Shown here piece by piece: positions 6,991 to 12,614 of a DNA stretch of 13,282 nucleotides. This DNA comes from Bacillota bacterium (lineage in GTDB: Bacteria > Bacillota > Clostridia > Christensenellales > Christensenellaceae), in assembly GCA_023393165.1 (NCBI GenBank), contig JAEWMJ010000053.1:1-13282 (forward strand), written 5' to 3'. Numbering within the stretch: the stretch's first letter is position 1; each line of letters opens with the position of its first letter. The position numbers and the translations under genes are program-made. A model generated the notes under the pieces. The model was not told the DNA's origin and did no database searches. It saw only the letters and a list, made by a program, of their open reading frames with translations.

Positions 6991-7028
6991 AAAAGATTCT
7001 TCGCTGCTATCCGGCGAAGAATCTTTTT
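6991..7028. terminator. Bidirectional terminator
   Basis: AGATTCTTCGC (6994-7004) pairs perfectly with GCGAAGAATCT (7014-7024), loop 9 nt, with T-runs on the plus strand and, on the other side, on the minus strand. It separates the convergent genes at 6255 and 7042. A second smaller hairpin, AAGAG/CTCTT flanked by CCCC/GGGG, lies just before at about 6951-6980. Confidence 0.88.
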
Positions 7029-7041
7029 ATATCAAAATGAA

Positions 7042-7506
7042 TCAAGTCTTTTCCCCAAAACGGACAAACTCCCCGGGATTGCTCCTGATATATGAACAAA
7101 TCAGTTTTATACTTTCGGGCAGCCTTACCTGCAGTTTCCGGTCAATGGCGTTAATAGTATTTCGGCCTGTATTTCCGCTGGTATAAGCTTTCTCAATCTC
7201 ACTTAAAAGCGAGAGCATTGCGTCGTCGCCAAAATACTGCATGCTTTTTTTCAGTTCGTTCCAGATTCCCTTTATGGAGAGAAGGTCTTCCATTTGGAAA
7301 AATTCAGCCGCGCCGCCGCTCGTGTGTCCGTATAAAATCTGAAACATCAGCAGTGCGCGCTGTCCCTTTGTAAGGCTGGAATAAACTTCTGTTTTGATGA
7401 TAGGATCTTTCCCCCGAATCTCGTGTATCAGCGGATGGATGCACGCCCATATGAGTGCGTTTTCCTCCAGCGAGTCAAATACCTGCCTGTCAATCATCCC
7501 CAGCAT
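7042..7506 (-). CDS. Hypothetical protein, possibly DMP19/DUF4375-like
   Basis: A 154-residue soluble protein. The segment KGQRALLMFQILYGHTSGG (48-66) followed by FF and a run of amphipathic helices resembles the DMP19-like (DUF4375) pattern of GQ, aromatic helix, GG, FF and a long helix, but the match is loose and from memory. The C-terminal part (110-154) is basic. The frame is open to 7587, but the ATG at 7506 is chosen because AAGGGGG (7519-7513) lies 6 nt before it and the upstream codons read as leader. It is a single-gene unit. An alternative is an unrelated helical protein. Confidence 0.6.
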   Translation of the reverse strand: MLGMIDRQVFDSLEENALIWACIHPLIHEIRGKDPIIKTEVYSSLTKGQRALLMFQILYGHTSGGAAEFFQMEDLLSIKGIWNELKKSMQYFGDDAMLSLLSEIEKAYTSGNTGRNTINAIDRKLQVRLPESIKLICSYIRSNPGEFVRFGEKT

Positions 7507-7664
7507 AAAAATCCCCCTTTTTACCAAGTTGAATATACCAAATCCCCCGTTAATACGCCCATCGGCGCCGCATATACAACGAGACAACAGACTTAGATTA
7601 TAAGCCCGTAACCCTCTATGCTGTTTTTTAATTATGAATTCTATTATCGTATGTATTTAATTAT

Positions 7665-7692
7665 ATTATATACGATTTCCGGAAACAGGCAA
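7665..7692 (-). promoter_or_regulatory. Candidate promoter of the 154-residue protein gene
   Basis: On the minus strand TTGCCT (7692-7687), a 16-nt spacer and TATAAT (7670-7665), giving a leader of about 150 nt. The -35 lies in one arm of a CAGGCAA/TTGCCTG inverted repeat (7686-7692 and 7704-7710), which may be an operator or a weak terminator of the gene upstream. Confidence 0.4.
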
Positions 7693-7785
7693 TAAGTTTT
7701 ATCTTGCCTGCATTCCTCTTTCTTCTTCCGGGAAAGGGGCCTCATTTAATCAAATCATTCAGTCTGCACTCTGATCCGGTATGCA

Positions 7786-8394
7786 TTACCTGCCGTGTTT
7801 TTGCATTTCTGTTTTGGTGTTCTCTTCCATCTCGATCAATAAATCCTGATGCAGCGGGATTTTATCCACCACCGACCTGTTTTCGATGATATAAAGATCA
7901 TTCGGTCCAAAAAGGTACACCCTGTCAAAATGAAAAACATACCGTTGTTGTATGGATGGAAGCAGCTCCGCCAGCGCGCCGGCCAAACCGTCCGTGACCT
8001 GGTATTCCCGCATGGTCAAAAAAAGCTCGTTCTGTGGGAAAGTGTCATATCCTCCTTCGTTTAATTTTTCCAGTTTTTCTCGAACGCCTAGCTCAAGAAG
8101 TTTAAGCTTCCAGCTTTTTTCCCGCTTGTCACCGTCCGTATCCAGCAGTTCGTTTTCCAGAAGCAGCGCACCCAGCTTTCCGCCCGGCAATCCTTCGGCC
8201 TCCAGATCCATGTGTTCCAGATATTTTTCCATAAGCATCGCGTCCGTAGTGGTTACCATCCTGTGCTCCACGCCGATTTTTCCCTTTGCATCCCGGATAT
8301 CCGGTTTATCAACATTAAAAAAGCGCCTGCCTTTATAAACAAGCTTTTCCAGCAGATATTTGGCGTTCAGTTCCTCTTCCCTTAATTTCAGCAA
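7786..8394 (-). CDS. Possible PD-(D/E)XK-fold-like protein
   Basis: A 202-residue soluble protein of uncertain family. Near the N-terminus DKPDIRDAKGKIGVEHR (29-45) resembles the PD...(E)-x-x core of PD-(D/E)XK nuclease-like proteins, with Asp32 and Glu43 in plausible places, but the expected lysine is replaced (EHR). If the resemblance is real, the protein may be inactive or use a variant site. The rest is mostly helical (EKSWKLKLLELGVREKLEKL) with a C-terminal strand region. The frame runs to a GTG at 8412, but that codon has no ribosome site; the TTG at 8394 has GGAGGG (8408-8403) 8 nt upstream and is preferred. It has no close neighbours on its strand: a terminator lies before it. Confidence 0.55.
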   Translation of the reverse strand: MLKLREEELNAKYLLEKLVYKGRRFFNVDKPDIRDAKGKIGVEHRMVTTTDAMLMEKYLEHMDLEAEGLPGGKLGALLLENELLDTDGDKREKSWKLKLLELGVREKLEKLNEGGYDTFPQNELFLTMREYQVTDGLAGALAELLPSIQQRYVFHFDRVYLFGPNDLYIIENRSVVDKIPLHQDLLIEMEENTKTEMQKHGR

Positions 8395-8412
8395 TGCGCA
8401 GGCCCTCCGCAC

Positions 8413-8720
8413 TTATATGGATTTCATTTGATTTTTTACCGTTGTCTGTATGATAAACTTTTTCGGAAAACGAATCAACAGAAATGTTTTTTTATTAATT
8501 CGGCGTTTCGGACATTCTCCGGAAGTACCTATGCATACTGAAGAAAACCGGAGAGTTCAATATCCTTCAGGCGTTCTCCGCTTTGGCATGAAATATAAAA
8601 CCACTGAGCAAAATTCATTTGCTCAGTGGTTTTGTTTACTTACGTTGAATTATTATTCCGGCCCTCCCGCCATTGGGAAGGCTGCCGCACATAAGCGGCT
8701 CATGTTTTATTCATTTTTCA
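8413..8720. other. Intergenic region with several hairpins
   Basis: No gene is supported. Besides the terminator at 8597-8633 it holds CTCCGG/CCGGAG (about 8517 and 8550), CCTCCC/GGGAAGG near 8662-8681, and a CCGC/GCGG hairpin near 8686-8699 just before the end of the glucosaminidase gene. No promoter for the gene at 8394 is obvious. Confidence 0.4.
8597..8633 (-). terminator. Long perfect terminator hairpin
   Basis: A 16-bp perfect stem, with the complementary arms at 8597-8612 and 8618-8633 and a 5-nt loop. On the minus strand it ends TTTTATATTT, so it terminates the glucosaminidase transcript about 88 nt past its stop. The flanking A/T runs would let it work on both strands. Confidence 0.8.
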
Positions 8721-9266
8721 TTAGGTATCGTTACATGTCATTATCAGATCGTTCATGATCTCGGTTACCTGGGGAACCCATTCATCAGTCGTGCAATATA
8801 TTTGCCCTATCGTCCCGATGGTGGTCCTTCCCTGGCTGACATATTTTCTGCTCAGAAGATCGAACATGTATTTCACACATTCTTCTTTTGTCGCAAATGA
8901 GCGGTACCCGTCTTCTCCGCTTTTGATTCCGCCCAGGTTGTTGTGGTTACGGGCCAGCGAACTGGTACCGTTACCGCTCTCCAGACGGACAATTGCCAGT
9001 ACGAACAAAGCGTTGATGTTGTACTGTTGTTCCCCTTCATAGAATGCCTGCCCCAACCCTTTCAGATCTTGGGGAAACAGCGCTTCAATCATATCAGGGA
9101 CTAAATTCGATTTTTGAGTTATGTCCTTGGGCACATTCAGGCTTACATAAGCTAAAATTTGCTGCCCGTTATCCATTGTAGAAGTATATTCGAGTGCAAA
9201 AGCGGTCGTAGATTGTGCAATGATTACTATTGCAATAATCATCACAATGAAGAACCTCTTCAGAAT
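8721..9266 (-). CDS. Secreted glucosaminidase-domain protein
   Basis: Encodes a peptidoglycan hydrolase-like protein with a glucosaminidase (GH73-like) domain, expected to cut between sugars of the cell wall outside the cell. Diagnostic segments are VLAIVRLESGNGTSSLA with the likely catalytic Glu, NNLGGIK, and a C-terminal IGTIGQIY...W...V helix pair. A signal or anchor sequence ends TTAFA. The start is abnormal. The first ordinary start (GTG 9245, ATG 9242) lacks a ribosome site and would give a signal peptide without its basic end. Reading back in frame adds LKRFFIV from CTG (9263) or ATT (9266), 9-12 nt after AGGAGG (9281-9276). An out-of-frame short ORF (9260-9304) overlaps this point, so a one-base frameshift in a longer gene is equally likely. 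Confidence 0.8.
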   Translation of the reverse strand: MLKRFFIVMIIAIVIIAQSTTAFALEYTSTMDNGQQILAYVSLNVPKDITQKSNLVPDMIEALFPQDLKGLGQAFYEGEQQYNINALFVLAIVRLESGNGTSSLARNHNNLGGIKSGEDGYRSFATKEECVKYMFDLLSRKYVSQGRTTIGTIGQIYCTTDEWVPQVTEIMNDLIMTCNDT

Positions 9267-9304
9267 ATGCTGCTACCTCCTGTGCCCAAATTTTCATCAT
9301 TCAT
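9260..9304 (-). CDS. 14-codon ORF overlapping the glucosaminidase start
   Basis: ATG at 9304 has a proper ribosome site (AAGGAG 9319-9314, 9-nt spacing) and encodes MNDENLGTGGSSIF before a TGA at 9262-9260. The stop overlaps the candidate CTG start of the next frame (9263-9261). It is either a leader peptide coupled to the hydrolase gene or the true N-terminus of that gene, separated by a one-base deletion; joined, it would give a cytosolic tail, then LKRFF and the hydrophobic segment. In the second case the AGGAGG at 9281-9276 merely encodes Gly-Gly. Confidence 0.5.
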   Translation of the reverse strand: MNDENLGTGGSSIF

Positions 9305-9466
9305 ATATCAACTCTCCTTCCTTAAGTTTCCGCCCACTTCTTTCAGGCAGAAATCTTGGCCCAATATATTACCGGACGATCTTTAAAAACAGTTTCTCTT
9401 TTGGGGATTTTGAGTCTGAATTTCACCTTAATTTAACCCCTTTTTTACTGTCCTGCCGGGCCAAGT
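9305..9466 (-). ncRNA. Structured 5' leader of the glucosaminidase gene
   Basis: The predicted transcript starts at about 9466-9464, almost exactly at CUUGGCCC, which pairs perfectly with GGGCCAAG 95 nt later (plus-strand arms 9458-9465 and 9355-9362). Inside are GGGG/CCCC and GGAC/GUCC pairings and the sequence AAGGUGAAAUUCAGACUC. After the closing stem comes an 8-bp hairpin (TTTCTGCC with GGCGGAAA, arms 9353-9346 and 9334-9327) a few bases before the ribosome site. A closed domain starting at +1, followed by a hairpin near the ribosome site, is the layout of a riboswitch or other cis-regulatory RNA. I could not match it to a known class. Peptidoglycan hydrolase genes in Firmicutes are often controlled by c-di-AMP riboswitches, but that class's conserved core is not seen. 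Confidence 0.45.
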
Positions 9467-9470
9467 ATGG

Positions 9471-9499
9471 AATATACCATCATTTTTCCAGGCTGTCAA
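9471..9499 (-). promoter_or_regulatory. Near-consensus promoter of the glucosaminidase gene
   Basis: On the minus strand a perfect TTGACA (9499-9494), a 17-nt spacer and TATATT (9476-9471), with TG one base before the -10 (extended -10). The expected start is 9466-9464, immediately at the leader's closing stem. Confidence 0.75.
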
Positions 9500-9785
9500 C
9501 ACCTCCCGGACCCTGCACGTACGCTGCCTCTCCTTTATATTTCCAATGTTGACAAATTCATGTTTTTTTCGCGTTTTCATTATATACAAGCCAGGAAATT
9601 AGAAAAAGCGCTTTAATAAGGGGAAAATGCGGAATAACTATGGGCATTTCAATCCGTCTTCCCCCCCAAAAAAGCAATTTACAAAAAAAAATAAAAATTT
9701 TTATTAAAAATTTTAAAAAAGGCTTGAATTCTATAAGATATATGGAAATCATTTCCACAAAAAGGAATGCGCAATTTATGAAATT
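9500..9785. other. AT-rich intergenic region between divergent genes
   Basis: No gene with a ribosome site is seen. The stretch 9662-9725 is low complexity (C7, then long A- and T-runs with AAAAATTTTT palindromes), resembling curved UP-element DNA upstream of the 59-residue gene. Confidence 0.45.
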
Positions 9786-9827
9786 TTGTATAGAATTTAC
9801 AAGACCGCTTACAATATATTCGAGGTG
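9786..9827 (+). promoter_or_regulatory. Promoter and ribosome site of the 59-residue gene
   Basis: TTGTAT (9786-9791), an 18-nt spacer and TACAAT (9810-9815). The ribosome site GAGGTG is at 9822-9827, so transcription would begin near it and leave a very short leader, which weakens the call. Confidence 0.4.
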
Positions 9828-9835
9828 ATGCGAAT

Positions 9836-10015
9836 ATGATGGATATGCCGATAGGGCTTACAATGGCGTTTGCCGAAAATTTAGATTCTTTCAAATATTT
9901 TTCCTCCCTGACTCCAATGCAGCAGCAGGGAATTATTGAACATGCTAGGACACTTAAGCGGCAGGAACTTAAGAACTACATTCAAAACTTGGGAAGAGAT
10001 CCGCATTTGTTTTGA
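9836..10015 (+). CDS. Conserved-looking small protein, 59 residues
   Basis: A short gene with a clear ribosome site (GAGGTG, 8 nt upstream of the ATG). The product begins MMDMPIGLTMAFAENLDSF, has a YFSSLTPMQQQGIIEHA helix (21-37) and ends with a basic helix KRQELKNYIQNLG. I recall similar small proteins of about 55-60 residues, with PIG..MA...N...YFSSLS and a helical hairpin, scattered through Clostridia without known function. No signal peptide, metal site or membrane helix is present. It stands alone between a divergent hydrolase gene and a convergent DUF3846 pair. A GC-rich hairpin follows 6 nt after the stop. Confidence 0.75.
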   Translation: MMDMPIGLTMAFAENLDSFKYFSSLTPMQQQGIIEHARTLKRQELKNYIQNLGRDPHLF

Positions 10016-10021
10016 TACCTT

Positions 10022-10041
10022 GGAGCGGCTTACGCCGCTCC
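10022..10041. repeat. Perfect GC-rich hairpin between convergent genes
   Basis: GGAGCGGC (10022-10029), loop TTAC, GCCGCTCC (10034-10041). Neither side has a T-run, so it is not a standard terminator, but its place 6 nt after the 59-residue gene suggests it stops or protects transcripts. Confidence 0.55.
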
Positions 10042-10046
10042 CTGCG

Positions 10047-10130
10047 TCAACAGCCTGTCCACTCGAAAACCTCAAAATATATTTCAAGGCCGTTGTCCGA
10101 TAGGTTTAATCCATAAATTCTTTCTATCAG
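10047..10130 (-). CDS. Possible 27-residue gene overlapping the DUF3846 stop
   Basis: A short frame reading (L/M)IERIYGLNLSDNGLEIYF and ending WTGC. Its CTG overlaps the TGA of the DUF3846 gene (CTGA, 10130-10127), and GGAGG lies 10 nt upstream inside that gene, the layout of a coupled gene but with CTG in place of ATG. The composition looks coding. It may be a real micro-gene or the surviving start of a truncated gene. Confidence is low because it is so short. Confidence 0.3.
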   Translation of the reverse strand: MIERIYGLNLSDNGLEIYFEVFEWTGC

Positions 10131-10489
10131 TATTCGTCCACCTCCATCAAAACATCCTCCAACATCTCCGTCACACTGGCAATATCCTCCTCAGCCAGGC
10201 CCGTAAAATCAACGCCCTCGCTGGTCCAGCGTTCTTTCATAATCAGGATGTCTCCAAAGAGGGGATACCCGTGCTCTTCCGTTTCAAAAAGATAACATCC
10301 CACCTTGTTTTCAGGCAGACCAAGTATGCCGCCTTCTCCATTGATCAGCAGACAATAAGGCCGTTCAAGCCTGCGCGCCGTCACATGCTCCATACTTCCG
10401 CCAAGAAGGTCTCCGGCAGATTCGTAAAGCGGCGCGGGCAAATCCACCTCTTTAATTTCGCAGTCCGAAGTAACCAGTATCCCTTTCAA
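10127..10489 (-). CDS. DUF3846 domain-containing protein
   Basis: A 120-residue protein of the DUF3846 family, typical of phages and integrative elements and of unknown function. The pattern is clear: KGILVTS strand at the start, GGSMEHVTARRL, then YCLLINGEGGILGLPENKVG (positions about 46-65), a GDILI strand and a C-terminal acidic helix (EEDIASVTEMLEDVLMEVDEY). The frame extends to an ATG at 10513, but the TTG at 10489 is preferred: GGAGGG (10502-10497) lies 7 nt before it, and family members start with M-K-x-I-L. It overlaps the end of the upstream small gene by 38 nt in another frame. Such a gene outside an obvious phage suggests an element remnant. Confidence 0.75.
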   Translation of the reverse strand: MKGILVTSDCEIKEVDLPAPLYESAGDLLGGSMEHVTARRLERPYCLLINGEGGILGLPENKVGCYLFETEEHGYPLFGDILIMKERWTSEGVDFTGLAEEDIASVTEMLEDVLMEVDEY

Positions 10490-10619
10490 ACTCCGTCCCT
10501 CCTTCGTAAACATAAATCCAACCCTCAGAACTCATTTCAAGATACGCACCTTTATCACGCAGTTCCTCCGCTTCGCCCAGCGTCAGGGACGCGGGGTTTA
10601 TAATGCTTTTCAATTCCAC
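10452..10619 (-). CDS. Unrecognised 55-residue protein
   Basis: A small acidic protein starting M(GTG)ELKSIINPASLTLGEA and containing GWIYVYEGGTEFERDTGYFG. GTG at 10619 is chosen because AAGGAG (10632-10627) lies 7 nt upstream; the longer open frame to 10709 lacks a ribosome site. It ends inside the DUF3846 gene, so the two are almost certainly translated together. No family is recognised; small acidic proteins next to DUF3846 are common in mobile elements. Confidence 0.6.
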   Translation of the reverse strand: MELKSIINPASLTLGEAEELRDKGAYLEMSSEGWIYVYEGGTEFERDTGYFGLRN

Positions 10620-11024
10620 TTTATTACTCCTTTTTTCTTCCGGCAGAACGATCAATCCCTCCACCAAACCCGCCGTACAAAACCTAAATGCATTTAATCT
10701 ACGGCTCACCCATTCTGTTTAAATCTACGAATTTATTTATTGATTTATTCCATATAATGCAATCGGCGGCTAAATTGTGCATTTATAGGATAAGAAATAA
10801 AATCGATAGTCCTTGTCGGATAAAATGTATAATTTTTTCAAGAATCTTTCAGTCGTCTCAGCAAAATTCGATCTTCTTACCCTTTTTATGCATTGTCATG
10901 CAGGAATTGAGTTTCATATATTACAATATAAATACCGGATGGTAATCCTTGCCTTAAAGGCATTGTACATATTTGAAATAAAAATTGGTTTGGTTATGTT
11001 TTTTATTTTGATTATGAATAATTG
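10620..11024. other. AT-rich intergenic region
   Basis: No gene is supported over about 400 bases. The visible features are the ribosome site of the small gene on the minus strand, and a TGCCT-TAA-AGGCA palindrome near 10953-10965. There are several weak promoter-like boxes but no convincing -35/-10 pair for the gene at 11039. Confidence 0.4.
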
Positions 11025-11038
11025 AAGGGGAAAAAATT

Positions 11039-11425
11039 ATGAGCAGGCTCATTTACACTTTTGAAAACGCTGAAACACAGCCAAACAAGACGAATGATCA
11101 GCCGCCTCCATACGAAGGACAGCTTGAAGTGCAGGTGCAGGACCAAAGCGGCAAGCCTCTAAGCGGCGTTGCAGTCCAGATCGTCCGAATGAGAGACAAC
11201 AACCTGATGTATGATCTCGTTACAGACGAAGACGGAAAAACAAAAAGGGTCACCCTGACTACGCCGGCAGTGACAACCGAATTTGGACAGAACAGTATCG
11301 TGTTTTATACAAACTATATGATCACTCTGAATGCACCCGGATATTATACGATTATCTATGACCATATTTCCATATACCAGGGCAGTACGATGATCCTGAT
11401 ACTTAAAATTTATAAAGCAAGATAG
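11039..11425 (+). CDS. Carboxypeptidase-regulatory-like (Ig-fold) protein
   Basis: A 128-residue protein dominated by one beta-sandwich domain of the carboxypeptidase-regulatory/CNA-B kind: GQLEVQVQDQSGKPLSGVAV (about 27-46), then a VTDEDGKTKRVTL turn and strand, and LNAPGYYTIIYDHISIYQG. In Clostridia such domains occur on spore-cortex and wall-associated proteins. Here the domain is alone, with no signal peptide; an N-terminal NAETQPNKTNDQPPPYE linker precedes it. AAGGGG (11025-11030) sits 8 nt before the ATG. It is a single-gene unit with its own terminator. The product may be a spore or sheath component, which is inference. Confidence 0.72.
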   Translation: MSRLIYTFENAETQPNKTNDQPPPYEGQLEVQVQDQSGKPLSGVAVQIVRMRDNNLMYDLVTDEDGKTKRVTLTTPAVTTEFGQNSIVFYTNYMITLNAPGYYTIIYDHISIYQGSTMILILKIYKAR

Positions 11426-11440
11426 GCGGCGGATATCATA

Positions 11441-11487
11441 AAAAGCAACTCCTGCAGGATCCTTAAGGCTAGGGAGTTGCTTTCATT
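11441..11487 (+). terminator. Terminator of the Ig-fold protein gene
   Basis: AAAGCAACTCC (11442-11452) pairs with GGAGTTGCTTT (11473-11483); an inner small hairpin lies in the 20-nt loop. The following sequence is CATTT, so the T-run is short but the stem is strong. Confidence 0.7.
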
Positions 11488-11492
11488 TAGCT

Positions 11493-11680
11493 TCATCTTT
11501 TTGCCATGTTGCTTCTTTTATAATAAAAGCTTATAAAAAGCCTTAAAAGATACATGACCATCATTACCGCTCCTGCGATGAATACGATCCCAATCGCAAT
11601 ATGTCCGTTTGAAAAAACCGCCGAAAGGGGGTATACCCATCACAGAAAAAGTCCTGAACAGAAATGCCGCGGCTGTTAGC
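11493..11680 (-). pseudogene. Remnant of a complex I-type proton-channel subunit
   Basis: Two frames on the minus strand together read like the end of a NuoM/HyfB/MrpD-type membrane subunit. FRTFSVMGIPPFGGFF (to about 11611) matches the conserved GIPPF.GF motif, and in the next frame NGHIAIGIVFIAGAVMMVMY (11609 to about 11550) and LLRLFISFYYKRSNMAKR end at a TGA (11495-11493). About a dozen residues normally found between the motif and the following helix are missing and the frame changes, so the gene is dead. There is no start or ribosome site. Assignment rests on motif recognition; a chance hydrophobic frame is the alternative. Confidence 0.4.
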
Positions 11681-11693
11681 GGCATCTTTTTTT
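11664..11693 (+). terminator. Orphan terminator-like hairpin
   Basis: ATGCCGC (11664-11670), loop of 8, GCGGCAT (11679-11685), then CTTTTTTT. No plus-strand gene ends just before it, since the gene at 11039 already has a terminator 180 nt upstream. It may belong to a small RNA or be left from a lost gene. Confidence 0.6.
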
Positions 11694-11815
11694 ACATGCC
11701 GCCCATTTTGGTGATATGTTTCAAGAATATATATGATGATTAACCGTTCATCAGAAGAGCTTGCATTCGAAAGAAAAAGGGACTGATAATTTTAAAAACG
11801 ATTCAACCGAATACG
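11694..11815. other. Intergenic region before tRNA-Val
   Basis: AT-rich, no open frame with a start signal and no other visible structure. Confidence 0.4.
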
Positions 11816-11844
11816 TTGACATCGGATAAATATTATTATATACT
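11816..11844 (+). promoter_or_regulatory. Strong promoter of tRNA-Val
   Basis: Perfect TTGACA (11816-11821), 17-nt spacer, TATACT (11839-11844), 17 nt before the tRNA. Confidence 0.85.
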
Positions 11845-11861
11845 GATTAAGCTTACAAAAC

Positions 11862-11938
11862 GGAGGCATAGCTCAGCTGGTTAGAGTACTTGCTTGACAT
11901 GCAAGGGGTCACTGGTTCAAGTCCAGTTGTCTCCACCA
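11862..11938 (+). tRNA. tRNA-Val (GAC anticodon)
   Basis: A complete 77-nt cloverleaf with encoded CCA. The acceptor stem is GGAGGCA with TGTCTCC (one G-T pair), the D-arm GCTC...GAGT, the anticodon stem CTTGC/GCAAG around TTGACAT (anticodon GAC, reading valine GUC/GUU), and the T-arm contains GGTTCAAGTCC. It has its own promoter and terminator, so it is transcribed singly. Its 3' end probably serves as an attachment site, since repeats and phage-like genes follow. Confidence 0.95.
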
Positions 11939-11940
11939 TA

Positions 11941-11980
11941 AAAAGACGCCTATACACAGCAGTTCAGGCGTTTTTATTTT
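11941..11980 (+). terminator. Terminator of tRNA-Val
   Basis: ACGCCT (11946-11951) and AGGCGT (11966-11971) with a 14-nt loop; A4 before and T-rich sequence after extend the stem. Confidence 0.82.
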
Positions 11981-11988
11981 TATAAAAT

Positions 11989-12011
11989 AGCCCACTTTTT
12001 AGCCCACTTTT
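11989..12011. repeat. Tandem AGCCCACTTTT repeat beside the tRNA
   Basis: Two adjacent copies, AGCCCACTTTTT (11989-12000) and AGCCCACTTTT (12001-12011); a weaker AAATAGCC follows near 12025. Tandem repeats of the GTGGGCTAAAA type beside tRNA 3' ends are typical arm-type binding sites of tyrosine integrases of prophages and integrative elements. No integrase gene lies in the window. Confidence 0.55.
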
Positions 12012-12143
12012 AAGAATTCACTAAAATAGCCAATAAAATTTATAGAATAGTGACAATAAATATTCCAAACATTTCATTCGCATATTTGATACAACACAAG
12101 CACAAGAATGTTGCGTACATAGGACAAGTAAGAAGGTAAAAAT

Positions 12144-12614
12144 ATGACTACTGAATATGCTCATATAAGCTGGCAATACGCCAGCGATAAATTGTTTTTA
12201 AATGTTACTGTGATTTTCTCAAAAAATGGAAAGATTACGCCTATTTACTTTGAATATGAGGATTACAAATATAATATAGACCGATTAATCAATAGAAACC
12301 CATGGCTAGTACAAAAAATGGGGGGCCTAGTTCTCCTTATACATGCATGGCTTCGTTTAGGTGGTATCTGGAAAGAGAATGAAAAGAATACGTTTTTCTA
12401 CTATAACCATTATTTTACTTTAATAAGCTTCCTTTTTGTATGTTCAATTAAATGCCCATCAATAATCTTATGTTTTCTATACAATTTAATTTTACAATTT
12501 ATCCCAAATACATTTTTAATTATCTTTTTAGACTCTTCTCTTAATTCTTCCCATAGGGTATTATTCTTTAATGGCCCAATAGAACTTTTCATTATGACCA
12601 TTAAATTTATCTAA
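12144..12614 (+). CDS. Small hypothetical gene, probably disrupted
   Basis: Only the first half looks coding. MTTEYAHISWQYASDKLFLN leads to VTVIFSKNGKITPIYFEYED and IDRLINRNPW, which resembles a short Firmicute family that follows F..DG...P..F.WEDG..Y.IDR. After the run of six G at 12319-12324 the expected continuation appears in another frame (PSSPYTCMASF), suggesting a frameshift near there. Residues after about 88 (from about 12405) are simply antisense to the gene at 12410 and should be ignored. GAAGG about 7 nt upstream supports the ATG. The AT-richness fits the surrounding accessory DNA. The family link is tentative. Confidence 0.4.
   Translation: MTTEYAHISWQYASDKLFLNVTVIFSKNGKITPIYFEYEDYKYNIDRLINRNPWLVQKMGGLVLLIHAWLRLGGIWKENEKNTFFYYNHYFTLISFLFVCSIKCPSIILCFLYNLILQFIPNTFLIIFLDSSLNSSHRVLFFNGPIELFIMTIKFI

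Noticed and set aside
7507..7587. N-terminal extension of the 154-residue protein
   Set aside because: The upstream 27 codons have no ribosome site, and the ATG at 7506 follows AAGGGGG.
8450..8758. 102-codon plus-strand frame
   Set aside because: Runs straight through the 16-bp terminator and overlaps the end of the glucosaminidase gene; no ribosome site.
9305..9466. Known c-di-AMP (ydaO) riboswitch
   Set aside because: Hydrolase context and a GGGGUUAAAU-like stretch suggested it, but the conserved CAGCUAACCUC-type segment and overall layout are missing.
9428..9580. A 50-codon minus-strand frame (MKTRKKHEFV...)
   Set aside because: No ribosome site, and it contains the near-consensus glucosaminidase promoter and the start of the structured leader.
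9558..9758. 66-codon hydrophobic minus-strand frame
   Set aside because: Lies over low-complexity A/T runs, which give Phe/Lys/Ile-rich frames by chance; no ribosome site.
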